Source of the DNA: Pseudorhodobacter antarcticus
GTDB taxonomy: Bacteria > Pseudomonadota > Alphaproteobacteria > Rhodobacterales > Rhodobacteraceae
Direction of reading: 5' to 3'
NCBI RefSeq assembly: GCF_900110135.1
Contig: NZ_FOCO01000008.1
Coordinates: 1 to 64,000, forward strand
Length of the DNA: 64,000 bases
In this document: positions 8,089-15,473 of the stretch, one piece after another
Layout of the letters: the number at the start of each line of letters is the position of its first letter
How positions within the stretch are numbered: the stretch's first letter is position 1
Notes under the pieces: model-generated
Seen by the model: only the letters and a program-made list of their open reading frames with translations
Database searches by the model: none
Told to the model about the DNA's origin: nothing
Made by a program: the position numbers and the translations under genes

Positions 8089-8955
8089 ATGGCCGGATAT
8101 GATGATCGGGACGGGAAAATCTGGATGGATGGGGAATTGGTGGATTGGCGCGATGCCAATGTCCACATCATGACCCACGCGATGCATTACGCATCGTCGG
8201 TTTTCGAAGGGGAACGCTGTTACAACGGCAAGATTTTCAAGTCCGTGCAACATTCGGAACGCCTGCGCCGGTCGGGGGAATTGTTGGACATGCCGCTGCC
8301 TTATTCGGTCGCGGAAATTGAGGCGGCGAAGGACGCGACGCTGAAGGCCAACGGCCTAACCAACGCCTATGTGCGCGCAATCGCGTGGCGCGGCGCGGGC
8401 GAGGATATGGGCATCGCCGCCACCCGCAACCCGGTGCGCATGGCGGTGGCCGTGTGGGAATGGGGCAATTATTACGGCGATGCCAAGATGAAAGGCGCCA
8501 AGCTGGACATCGCAAAATGGAAGCGGCCCAGCCCAGAAACCATTCCGCATGATGCCAAAGCATCGGGGCTGTATATGATTTGCACCATGTCCAAACATGC
8601 CGCCGAGGCGAAGGGCTGTTCAGACGCGATGATGTTTGATTATCGCGGCTATGTAGCCGAGGCGACGGGCGCGAACATCTTTTTCGTGAAGGACGGCGTG
8701 GTGCATACGCCACTGGCCGATGGTATTTTGAACGGCATCACCCGGCAAACCGTGATCGGGATGCTGCGGGCCAAAGGGGTGGAGGTGGTGGAGCGCCGGA
8801 TTGAAGCGCATGAGTTGGAAGGCATGCAGCAATGCTGGCTGACCGGGACCGCCGCCGAGATTACGCCCGTGGGCCAGATCGGGGATTATAATTTCGAGGT
8901 GGGGCAAATGGTGCGCGATTTGTCCGGTGAATATGAGGCGCTGGTGCGCGCCTGA
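8089..8955 (+). CDS. ilvE: Branched-chain amino acid aminotransferase
   Basis: PLP-dependent fold-type IV transaminase that interconverts leucine, isoleucine and valine with their 2-oxo acids, using glutamate. The 288-residue form starts at ATG 8089 (MAGYDDRDGKIW), with GGGAAAGGG 6 bases before it; an upstream in-frame ATG at 8068 would add seven residues. Motifs: MTHAMHYASSVFEG, the PLP lysine Lys157 in PHDAKASGLYM, VAEATGANIFFV and the phosphate-binding GTAAEITPV. It is transcribed away from petPR as a single gene and is followed by a strong terminator. Confidence 0.96.
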   Translation: MAGYDDRDGKIWMDGELVDWRDANVHIMTHAMHYASSVFEGERCYNGKIFKSVQHSERLRRSGELLDMPLPYSVAEIEAAKDATLKANGLTNAYVRAIAWRGAGEDMGIAATRNPVRMAVAVWEWGNYYGDAKMKGAKLDIAKWKRPSPETIPHDAKASGLYMICTMSKHAAEAKGCSDAMMFDYRGYVAEATGANIFFVKDGVVHTPLADGILNGITRQTVIGMLRAKGVEVVERRIEAHELEGMQQCWLTGTAAEITPVGQIGDYNFEVGQMVRDLSGEYEALVRA

Positions 8956-8961
8956 TTTGCG

Positions 8962-8990
8962 AAAAGCCCGGTGATTAAGCCGGGCTTTTT
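8962..8990. terminator. Bidirectional intrinsic terminator after ilvE
   Basis: Arms AAAAGCCCGG (8962-8971) and CCGGGCTTTTT (8980-8990) around an 8-base loop. The A-run before and T-run after the stem let it serve ilvE on the plus strand and the convergent small gene on the minus strand. Confidence 0.92.
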
Positions 8991-8992
8991 AT

Positions 8993-9181
8993 TTACGCGG
9001 TATGCCCGCGTTCGATGCGCAGAAAGTGTTGCAGGCGCTGGGCATCGTCACGCTCGGTCGGGCGCTGCGTTAGGGCGCGAACGGCGGGATGCGTGGCCCC
9101 TTCATGCTTTGCAAGCGCCCAAAAATGTTGTTGGCGCGGGGCATCGGGGGCTGTGCGGTGATCGGCAAGATGTTTGGTCAT
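8993..9181 (-). CDS. Hypothetical 62-residue protein
   Basis: Soluble, His- and Arg-rich small protein beginning MTKHLADHRTAPDAPRQQHF and ending FLRIERGHTA. The ATG at 9181 is preceded by GGGAGGATCCT, an excellent ribosome-binding site, which is the main support that it is real; a longer frame to 9250 has no such site. The stop lies against the bidirectional terminator shared with ilvE. No family recognised. Confidence 0.68.
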   Translation of the reverse strand: MTKHLADHRTAPDAPRQQHFWALAKHEGATHPAVRALTQRPTERDDAQRLQHFLRIERGHTA

Positions 9182-9246
9182 AGGATCCTCCCAGATAACT
9201 GAAGGTTCATAATAGCATGGTTGAGGGCCAAAGTCGCCTTTGGCGT

Positions 9247-10269
9247 TCAACTTAGGCGGGCAATGGCCCAGCGGGCGGCATCGGCAACGGTATCATCCGG
9301 GTCGATTAAGTGCGGGGCGGCGGCGGTGCGCAAACTGGGGTTGCCGGAATTGCCAATTGCATACAGCACGTTGCGGATAAAGCGGTTGCGGCCAATGCGT
9401 TTGATGGGGCTGCCGGAAAACCGGGTGCGAAAAGCGGCATCATCCAAACTGGCAAGGTCTGCAAGCGGCGGCGCGCCAACGCGGCGGGCATAGCCAATCT
9501 CGGATGCGGCAACGGCAAATTTATTCCACGGGCAAATCGCCAAACAATCGTCGCAGCCGTAAATCCGGTTGCCCATCAGGGCGCGCAATTCAAGGTCCAC
9601 GGGGCCTGCGTGTTCGATGGTCAGATAGGAAATGCAGCGGCGCGCATCCAACTGATAGGGCGCGGGGAACGCATTGGTGGGGCAAATATCCAAACACGCG
9701 GTGCAATTGCCGCAATGGCTGGTTTCCGGCCCATCGCGCGGCAAATCCAGCGTGGTGAAAATCGCGCCAAGGAAAAACCAATTGCCCAAGTCGCGGGACA
9801 GCAGGTTGGTGTGCTTGCCCTGCCAGCCCAACCCCGCCGCCTGTGCCAGCGGTTTTTCCATCACGGGGGCGGTGTCGACGAACACTTTAATTTCCGCCCC
9901 GGTTTGGTCCACCACCCAGCGCCCCAAGCGTTTCAACCGTTTTTTCACCAAATCATGGTAATCGCGCCCTTGGGCATAGACGGACACGGCGGCGCGGTCG
10001 CGCAAGGCCAACACGGGCAAAGGGTTTTCGGGGGGGGTATAGGGTTCGGCCAGCATAATCACCGACCGCGCGTCGGGCCACAGGGCGGCGGCGGACCCGC
10101 GCCATGCCATCCGTTCCGCCATCCAGCCCATTTGGCCGTGGCGGCCCAAATCGACGAATTGCGCAAGGCGGTCGGGGGTGTGCGGGGTGGCATCTGGCGC
10201 GCAAATGCCCATCGCGGCGAACCCTTCCGTCAGCGCGCGGGCGTGCAGGGTGTCGCGAAACGCCTGCAC
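9247..10269 (-). CDS. queG: Epoxyqueuosine reductase
   Basis: Reduces epoxyqueuosine to queuosine in the tRNA wobble position (last step of Q synthesis), using cobalamin and two 4Fe-4S clusters. The 340 residues contain [20 protein letters not shown] (cobalamin-domain signature with the catalytic Asp), then [12 protein letters not shown] and [11 protein letters not shown] for the clusters, and a C-terminal HEAT-like tail. The start used is GTG at 10269, 5 bases after the ptsN stop, giving a family-like length. The frame stays open to 10818, but that extension runs through ptsN and has no family resemblance. Confidence 0.93.
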   Translation of the reverse strand: MQAFRDTLHARALTEGFAAMGICAPDATPHTPDRLAQFVDLGRHGQMGWMAERMAWRGSAAALWPDARSVIMLAEPYTPPENPLPVLALRDRAAVSVYAQGRDYHDLVKKRLKRLGRWVVDQTGAEIKVFVDTAPVMEKPLAQAAGLGWQGKHTNLLSRDLGNWFFLGAIFTTLDLPRDGPETSHCGNCTACLDICPTNAFPAPYQLDARRCISYLTIEHAGPVDLELRALMGNRIYGCDDCLAICPWNKFAVAASEIGYARRVGAPPLADLASLDDAAFRTRFSGSPIKRIGRNRFIRNVLYAIGNSGNPSLRTAAAPHLIDPDDTVADAARWAIARLS

Positions 10270-10274
10270 TGCGG

Positions 10275-10739
10275 TCAGGCGGCTTGTGGCGCGCGCGCCT
10301 CGGTCAGAATGGCGTGCAGTTTGGCGGGGTCGTTGTTGGCGCGCAGTTTTGTCACCACGCCCGCGTCGCGCATGGTGCGCGATACCAAGGCCAGCGCTTT
10401 CAAATGGTCCACACCGGAATCCTTGGGCGCAAACAGCGCGAACACCAAATCGACGGGCTGACGGTCCACCGAATCGTAATCCAACGGTTTTTCGATACGG
10501 AAAAACACGCCGATAATCTTGTCCAATTCCTGCAACCTTGCATGCGGCAAGGCGATGCCGTGGCCCACACCTGTGGGGCCAAGGCTTTCGCGTTCCTGAA
10601 GCCCGTCCACCGCGATGGACGGGTTCAGACCATGAACGATCGACATTATCTCTCCAATCTCTTGGAAGAGGCGTTTTTTGCTGGTCAGATGGCCAAGCAC
10701 GCGCACCGCACCGGGTGCCAGTAGGGAAGAAATGTCCAT
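10275..10739 (-). CDS. ptsN: Nitrogen-regulatory phosphotransferase EIIA(Ntr)
   Basis: EIIA-type protein of the regulatory phosphotransferase system (PTS-Ntr), which adjusts nitrogen and potassium metabolism according to its phosphorylation on His. The 154-residue product from ATG 10739 ([12 protein letters not shown]) matches family length; a GTG at 10763 is the alternative. The phospho-acceptor His is in [16 protein letters not shown]. It sits between hpf and queG, 35 bases after hpf, in the conserved lptB-hpf-ptsN neighbourhood. No other PTS components are in the window. Confidence 0.94.
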   Translation of the reverse strand: MDISSLLAPGAVRVLGHLTSKKRLFQEIGEIMSIVHGLNPSIAVDGLQERESLGPTGVGHGIALPHARLQELDKIIGVFFRIEKPLDYDSVDRQPVDLVFALFAPKDSGVDHLKALALVSRTMRDAGVVTKLRANNDPAKLHAILTEARAPQAA

Positions 10740-10774
10740 GGTCCGTTTTGTATCCTGCGCCACACAGCGGCGCT

Positions 10775-11350
10775 TTACTTGATGTGTCGCGGGTCGATCC
10801 AGCCAATATTTCCGTCATCGCGACGGTAAACGACGTTCACCCCACCGTGTTTCGAGTTGCGGAACACCAGCATGCGTTGCGCGCCCAGTTCCAGCTGCAT
10901 GACCGCCTCCCCGACCGAGACTGTGGGGACTTTCGTCTCCATCTCGGCGATGATCATGGGCTGGAGCGACTCGGGCTCAACGTCCTCGTGTTCCTCATTT
11001 CCGGCGAGGATATAGGACGAACCGCCGTCAAACTCAACCGGGGTAACGCGGTCGCGGTGATGATCGCGCAAACGACGCTTGTAGCGGCGCAGCTGTTTGT
11101 CCATTTTTTCGCGGCACGCCTCGAACGCTGGGTATATTTCGTGCGCTGTGCCGCGCGCTTGGGCCGTAAGGCCGGTGGACAGGTGGATCGTCGCTTCGCA
11201 GACCATTTCATGGGCAACACGGGAAAACATAACAACGGCCTCGGTCGGGCGTTGGGCGTATTTTTCCACCGTCTCGCCCAGCTCGGCCTTCACATGGGTT
11301 TGAAGCGCCTCACCGATGTCCATGTTTTTTCCGCTGATCTGATACCGCAT
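10775..11350 (-). CDS. hpf: Ribosome hibernation promoting factor, long form
   Basis: Binds the small ribosomal subunit and drives formation of inactive 100S dimers during stress. The 191 residues have the N-terminal S30AE domain ([44 protein letters not shown]-type helix) and the C-terminal dimerisation tail typical of the long form, [20 protein letters not shown]. The ATG at 11350 follows GGAGGG at 5-base spacing. A sigma70-like promoter lies about 40 bases upstream. It precedes ptsN, as in many proteobacteria. Confidence 0.95.
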   Translation of the reverse strand: MRYQISGKNMDIGEALQTHVKAELGETVEKYAQRPTEAVVMFSRVAHEMVCEATIHLSTGLTAQARGTAHEIYPAFEACREKMDKQLRRYKRRLRDHHRDRVTPVEFDGGSSYILAGNEEHEDVEPESLQPMIIAEMETKVPTVSVGEAVMQLELGAQRMLVFRNSKHGGVNVVYRRDDGNIGWIDPRHIK

Positions 11351-11389
11351 AATCCCTCCTTCGTGTTTCCAAAGGGGCGGCCCGCACAG

Positions 11390-11418
11390 ATTGAACACAG
11401 TGCAAAACGCCCTGTCAA
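11390..11418 (-). promoter_or_regulatory. Candidate sigma70 promoter for hpf
   Basis: Minus strand: -35 TTGACA (11413-11418), 17-base spacer, -10 TTCAAT (11390-11395), 39 bases from the hpf ATG. The roughly 290-base lptB-hpf gap otherwise shows no gene. The -35 is perfect and the -10 matches 4 of 6. Confidence 0.5.
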
Positions 11419-11643
11419 TGGCAGACGCGCGCAGGCCCAAAGGGATATTTCTGTTATATCCGGCGCAGTTAGCAGCCGGGAACGCAGATACCCAAATGGC
11501 GCGATGCGCACCATCAACCCTTGCAGTTGGCGACAGACGGGGGGCAGTTGTCAATGGGGACGTGACCAAACCGGATGAATTATCGCGGGTTTGTGCCGCC
11601 GTGTTGGCCTGCATGGCGGCCAGCATTTTCAAGGGGGCATCGT

Positions 11644-12405
11644 TCAGGAAATGCGAAAGTTTTGACCCAAATACACGCGCCGCACGTTTTCATCGCGCAC
11701 CACCTCATCTGTGGTCCCGCTCATCAACACGGTGCCGTCGTGCAGGATATAGGCGCGGTCCACGATTTCCAGCGTTTCGCGGACGTTGTGATCGGTGATC
11801 AAAACGCCAATGCCCCGGCGTTTCAAATCGCTGACAAGGTGGCGAATTTCGCCCACCGCAATCGGGTCCACGCCCGCAAAGGGTTCGTCCAGCAGCAGGT
11901 ATTTCGGGTCCGCCGCCAAACAGCGCGCGATTTCCACGCGGCGGCGTTCCCCCCCCGACAGGGCCAGCGCGGGCGCGCGGCGCAGGTGGGTGATCGAAAA
12001 TTCCGACAGCAATTCCTCCAACCGCTCGCGGCGTTTGTGGCGGTCGTTCAGGGTGATTTCTAGCACGGCGAGGATGTTATCCTCCACCGACAGGCCGCGA
12101 AAAATGCTGACTTCTTGTGGCAAATATCCAATGCCAAGGCGGGCGCGGCGGTACATTGGCAGGTTGGTGACATCGACATCATCAATCATAACCTGCCCCC
12201 CTTCGGGAGAGACGAGGCCTGCGATGGAATAAAAACAAGTGGTTTTGCCGGACCCGTTTGGGCCCAACAGGGCAACCACCTCTCCGCGGTTCAGGTGCAT
12301 GGATACATCGCGAATAACAGGGCGTTTTTTATAGCTTTTGCGCAGGTTTTGGATCCGCAGGCCCGCGCCGCCGCGTGTCACCGTAAGGTCGGGTTTGCCC
12401 AGCAT
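11644..12405 (-). CDS. lptB: LPS export ABC transporter ATP-binding protein
   Basis: Cytoplasmic ATPase of the LptB2FG complex that extracts lipopolysaccharide from the inner membrane. The 253 residues show Walker A GPNGSGKTT, the ABC signature LSGGERRRVEIAR, Walker B YLLLDEPFAGVDP and the His switch ITDHNVRETL. The signature and the tail AYILHDGTVLMSGTTDEVV are LptB-like. Its ATG overlaps the lptA stop by 1 base (TGATG), linking it to lptC and lptA. Confidence 0.96.
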   Translation of the reverse strand: MLGKPDLTVTRGGAGLRIQNLRKSYKKRPVIRDVSMHLNRGEVVALLGPNGSGKTTCFYSIAGLVSPEGGQVMIDDVDVTNLPMYRRARLGIGYLPQEVSIFRGLSVEDNILAVLEITLNDRHKRRERLEELLSEFSITHLRRAPALALSGGERRRVEIARCLAADPKYLLLDEPFAGVDPIAVGEIRHLVSDLKRRGIGVLITDHNVRETLEIVDRAYILHDGTVLMSGTTDEVVRDENVRRVYLGQNFRIS

Positions 12406-12902
12406 CAGTTTTTGGCCGCGCCCGGTTGGAACACGGTTTGCACGCGCCCTTCCATCACCCCGGTTCCGGCTTTTAGGTCAATCACCAGCGTTTGACCGGA
12501 CAAGGCGCTGGCCCCTTGGGTCAACAAAACATCGCCGGTCATCACCACATTGCCGCTGTCGATGGTGTACACCGCATCTTGCGATTCCGCCGCGTCGGTC
12601 GCGTTGATCAAGGTTACGCCACCGCTGGCGAACAGTTTGGAAATGCCCGACCCATCGGCGGTGTATTCCACTTTGACCTGTGCCGCCGACAGGCGCATGT
12701 CGCCTTGGCCCACCAAAACATTGCCGGAAAACACAGCCGTTCCATTGGCTTGGTTGACGGTCAACTGGTCTGATGACACTTCAACCGGCAGGGTGGTGTC
12801 TTGTTTCAACCCGCCAAAGGCGATGTTTGCCGCTTGGGCAGATGCCATTACGGGCAAGGCAAGGGCTGCCAACAGGGCCGTCATCCGAAATGCGTTCAAC
12901 AT
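12405..12902 (-). CDS. lptA: Periplasmic LPS transport protein LptA
   Basis: Forms the beta-jellyroll bridge carrying LPS across the periplasm. The 165 residues start at ATG 12902 with a signal peptide (MLNAFRMTALLAALALPVMA, cleavage after ASAQA), followed by an OstA/LptA domain: LPVEVSSDQLTVNQANGTAV, FSGNVLVGQGDMRLSA and TGDVLLTQGASALSGQTLVI. It lies between lptC and lptB. An AGGA-type ribosome-binding site precedes the start; the frame is open further upstream but without signal-peptide logic. Confidence 0.92.
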   Translation of the reverse strand: MLNAFRMTALLAALALPVMASAQAANIAFGGLKQDTTLPVEVSSDQLTVNQANGTAVFSGNVLVGQGDMRLSAAQVKVEYTADGSGISKLFASGGVTLINATDAAESQDAVYTIDSGNVVMTGDVLLTQGASALSGQTLVIDLKAGTGVMEGRVQTVFQPGAAKN

Positions 12903-12915
12903 GGCCTGTCCTAAA

Positions 12916-13530
12916 TCACTTGGGGCTTGGGGGGGTGTATAGCAGCCTGACCCCCTCTTTGAAAACAAGAAGATATTGGCCGGACCCATCTGGATTTTGG
13001 GTGATCGTCATTTGCCCAGCGGAAAACGGGCCAGAGGGGGAGGTGCCTGCGATCGGGGTGTTGGAGATCACAGAGGTGCGATCCAGCGCGGCTGTCATCG
13101 CCTCGGTCGTGATTTCATAGCCCGATGAGGTGGTGATCGTGACGCCCCCTGTCGCGTTGAAGGTGTTTTGGGGAATGTCGAACATGCCGTTTGTTGCGAC
13201 CATTTTGGTGCTGCTGCCGTCTGGCGCCTCTAGGGTCACGATCAAGGCAGTGGCGCTGGCCCCGGTGGCGTCGCCTTGCTGCGGGCGGGCCTGATCGGCG
13301 GTGATCGTTAGGGCCGCGCCATCATCAGTGACGCCCGCCCAATTGGGTTGGGTAAGGCGGGGTTCGCGAATCCGGTCCTCAACATCCACCTCGGCAAAGG
13401 GGATGGCGTCGTTTGGGTCCACGGTGCGCGACATCAAAAACAGCGTCGACAAAATCGCCAGCGCCAGCAAGGGCAGGGCCACTTTCAGCCATGCCACCGC
13501 TGTTGAATGGAAGGTGTCGTGCTGGGTCAT
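12916..13530 (-). CDS. lptC: LPS export inner-membrane protein LptC
   Basis: Bitopic inner-membrane protein linking the LptBFG extractor to the LptA bridge. The 204 residues have one N-terminal membrane segment (VALPLLALAILSTLFLMS) and a periplasmic beta-rich domain with DVEDRIREPRL, DQARPQ and NAFNATGGVTITTSSGYEIT, as in LptC. It is 13 bases upstream of lptA. The family diverges strongly, so context adds much of the confidence. Confidence 0.9.
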   Translation of the reverse strand: MTQHDTFHSTAVAWLKVALPLLALAILSTLFLMSRTVDPNDAIPFAEVDVEDRIREPRLTQPNWAGVTDDGAALTITADQARPQQGDATGASATALIVTLEAPDGSSTKMVATNGMFDIPQNTFNATGGVTITTSSGYEITTEAMTAALDRTSVISNTPIAGTSPSGPFSAGQMTITQNPDGSGQYLLVFKEGVRLLYTPPSPK

Positions 13531-13620
13531 CGCGCGGTTGCCTTTGGATTTCAGGTCAGCTTAAACGGCCTTGCCCGGTTCGCCAAGCGGGGCTGGGGCG
13601 CGCTTTGGGCGGGGGTCCGC

Positions 13621-14235
13621 TTAGTGGTGGTAGATATCCAGCGGGGTGTCGTAGCCCATCAGGTCCAATTCCGCGCGCGTGGGCAGGAAATGGAACAGGC
13701 GTAGGGCCAGATCAAGGCGATCCTCGCGGATCAGCCGCGCCTCCAGCGCCTCTTTCAGTTTGTGCAGGTAAAGGACGTCGGAGGCGGCATATTCTTTTTG
13801 CGCGTCGGTAAGTTGGGCGGCACCCCAATCCGATGTTTGCTGTTGTTTGGATACGTCCACGCCGACCAATTCGGCCAGCAGATATTTTAGTCCGTGACGG
13901 TCGGTGAAAGTGCGGATGAGGCGGGAGGCGATTTTGGTACACCACACCGGGGCCGTCACTACCCCGAAAGCGTTTTGAAGGGCGGCGACATCAAAGCGGC
14001 CAAAGTGGAAAAGTTTGGTCACATTTGGGTCGGTCAGCAGCCGTTCCAGATTTGGGGCCGCAGTTTGGCCCTTGGCGATTTGGACCAGATGGGCGTGGCC
14101 ATCGCCCGACGAAAGCTGAACCACGCAGAGGCGGTCGCGGCGCGGATCAAGGCCCATGGTTTCGGTATCAATCGCGACCAGCGCGCCGAGGTTCAGCCCA
14201 TTGGGCAGGTCATTTTGATACAGATGAATGGTCAT
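13621..14235 (-). CDS. rnd: Ribonuclease D-like 3'-5' exonuclease
   Basis: DEDD-family exonuclease trimming RNA 3' ends. The 204-residue protein has Exo I AIDTETMGLDP (Asp23, Glu25), Exo II KLFHFGRFDVAAL, and Exo III with EYAASDVLYLHKL. It lacks the C-terminal HRDC domains of E. coli RNase D (about 375 residues), so it is the short form commonly found next to lptC in Rhodobacterales-type genomes. It lies 90 bases upstream of lptC on the same strand. Confidence 0.9.
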   Translation of the reverse strand: MTIHLYQNDLPNGLNLGALVAIDTETMGLDPRRDRLCVVQLSSGDGHAHLVQIAKGQTAAPNLERLLTDPNVTKLFHFGRFDVAALQNAFGVVTAPVWCTKIASRLIRTFTDRHGLKYLLAELVGVDVSKQQQTSDWGAAQLTDAQKEYAASDVLYLHKLKEALEARLIREDRLDLALRLFHFLPTRAELDLMGYDTPLDIYHH

Positions 14236-14432
14236 GGGAATGCTTTTCTGTTGGGGCCGTTGATGCGGGGCTTATAGGCGGGGTGGGGGTGGGTTGCCAA
14301 GCGGTTGCGCGGTTGGGGTGCGAATTGGATGAGGTGGTTCGCGCGCGATGCGGTCGGTAAGATGTTGAATTTGTTGGGTTTTTATAAAAGTGTTTACTTT
14401 ATTTTAAGGTTTGGATTGCGGTTTGCGTAAGC

Positions 14433-14453
14433 CGGGGTGAACCCCGACCTACG
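14433..14453 (-). repeat. Intergenic palindromic repeat, class A, copy 2
   Basis: Exact 21-base reverse-complement match of the copy at 2633-2653, containing GTAGGTCGGGGTTCACCCCG on the minus strand. Its TAG is the stop codon of the BLUF gene (14449-14451). The gap 14236-14432 towards rnd includes an AT-rich stretch at about 14375-14410 but nothing I can name. Confidence 0.8.
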
Positions 14454-14847
14454 CTGTGGTGGCCAATGTTTCGAATATGGCGCGCAGATCGGCGTCGGAT
14501 GCGGTGTCCAGCGCGCCTGCATCCACCTCATCCTCGGTCCAGGACCAGGTTTGCGCGGGGTCGTGCAGCATGGCCCAATCGCCAAACAGGCGGGTTTGGA
14601 TGGGGGCGGACAGGCGCAGCTTCACCGCGAGGTGCCGATCATCACGGCGGATGCGGTCGTAGGCGGCGTGGACGGCGGCGGCGGGCCCTTCAAGATATTG
14701 CAGGTAAATGTCGCGGCGGCAGACCAGTGCGCCTGTGATGCCATCGCGCGTGTTGCAGCGGCGCGCATCCAGCAAGACACCGCTGAGAATGGCGCTGTCA
14801 AACCCGAAAGGCTGTGAGGAATAGGTGATTTGGATGAGGTCGGTCAT
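14449..14847 (-). CDS. Stand-alone BLUF-domain blue-light sensor
   Basis: BLUF domains bind FAD and switch hydrogen bonding on blue light. The 132-residue protein is almost only this domain: Tyr9 (QITYSSQ), Asn32 (RRCNTRDGITG), Gln50 (YLQYLEG) and Trp91/Met93 (FGDWAML). The 18-residue Asn-Gln and 41-residue Gln-Trp spacings equal those of AppA (Asn45, Gln63, Trp104), and Tyr-Asn differs by one. No effector domain is attached, so it must signal through a partner protein. The stop codon lies in the class A repeat. It is upstream of rnd on the same strand but over 200 bases away. Confidence 0.93.
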   Translation of the reverse strand: MTDLIQITYSSQPFGFDSAILSGVLLDARRCNTRDGITGALVCRRDIYLQYLEGPAAAVHAAYDRIRRDDRHLAVKLRLSAPIQTRLFGDWAMLHDPAQTWSWTEDEVDAGALDTASDADLRAIFETLATTA

Positions 14848-14970
14848 GGATGTGCCCCCGTGATTTGGTTGCAGCCACGTTAGGCGAAAATGCGGGGGGA
14901 GTCGTTGGGAAAATAGCAGGAGCGGGGGGAAAATGGCGGGGGCGGGTAATTTTTACAGCGTGGGAGGGCC

Positions 14971-14991
14971 GGTGGGTTGCACCCACCCTAC
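14971..14991 (-). repeat. Intergenic palindromic repeat, class B, copy 1
   Basis: Minus strand reads GTAGGGTGGGTGCAACCC followed by ACC; arms GGTGGGT and ACCCACC can pair. Identical over 21 bases to the plus-strand copy at 15434-15454. Its TAG is the stop codon of the GFA-family gene (14988-14990). Confidence 0.8.
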
Positions 14992-15410
14992 GCGCGGGGC
15001 GGCGTTTTGGTATAGTGCAAGGTGCCTGCGATGCGCGGGGTGCTGTTGGCATCTGTTGGGTGGTTGATGCCGTCCAAGACCGGAGTTTGGGGGAAATCAA
15101 ACGGGCTGATGCCCGCCAAGCACGCCAGATTAATGCCGAGTTGATGCGGGTTTGAGCGGCGTTGGTGGTGGGTGTAGATGCCGCAAAGGCTGCAAAACCA
15201 ATGTTTGGCGGATTTTGTGTTGAATTGGTACAGGGTCAGCAGGTGTTGCCCTTGAATAAATTCCAACCCATCCAGCGGGGCGGACACGGCGACAGCGCCA
15301 CGCATGGTGCAATACGAACAGGTGCATCGGCGGCGGGTGTTGAACCCATCGGTCAGGCGCACGCGAAATTTTACCGCGCCGCAATGGCAAGCCGCAAGGT
15401 GGGTGGTCAT
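14988..15410 (-). CDS. GFA-family zinc-binding protein
   Basis: Member of the glutathione-dependent formaldehyde-activating (Gfa)/CENP-V fold, small Zn proteins of mostly unknown function. The 140 residues show the metal ligands CHCGAVKF near residue 9, CTCSYC near residue 30 and FCSLCGIYTHH near residue 93. Many such proteins are not true S-hydroxymethylglutathione synthases, so only the family is asserted. The gene is bracketed by inverted class B repeats, and the 3' copy supplies its TAG stop. Confidence 0.88.
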   Translation of the reverse strand: MTTHLAACHCGAVKFRVRLTDGFNTRRRCTCSYCTMRGAVAVSAPLDGLEFIQGQHLLTLYQFNTKSAKHWFCSLCGIYTHHQRRSNPHQLGINLACLAGISPFDFPQTPVLDGINHPTDANSTPRIAGTLHYTKTPPRA

Positions 15411-15433
15411 GTTCCCGGTCCTTTGGGTTGTGG

Positions 15434-15454
15434 GTAGGGTGGGTGCAACCCACC
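15434..15454 (+). repeat. Intergenic palindromic repeat, class B, copy 2
   Basis: Plus strand GTAGGGTGGGTGCAACCC plus ACC, identical to copy 1 in opposite orientation. It lies between the pheT stop (15474) and the GFA start (15410). Read on the minus strand, it forms a hairpin but no T-run follows. Confidence 0.8.
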
Positions 15455-15473
15455 GCCCCTTTTTGCCGCGCCT

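Noticed and set aside
10270-10818. N-terminal extension of queG giving a 523-residue protein
   Set aside because: The extension runs through ptsN in another frame and has no resemblance to QueG; GTG 10269 gives the family length.
14433-15454. CRISPR-like interpretation of the short repeats
   Set aside because: Only two copies per class, irregular distances with whole genes in between, and no cas genes.
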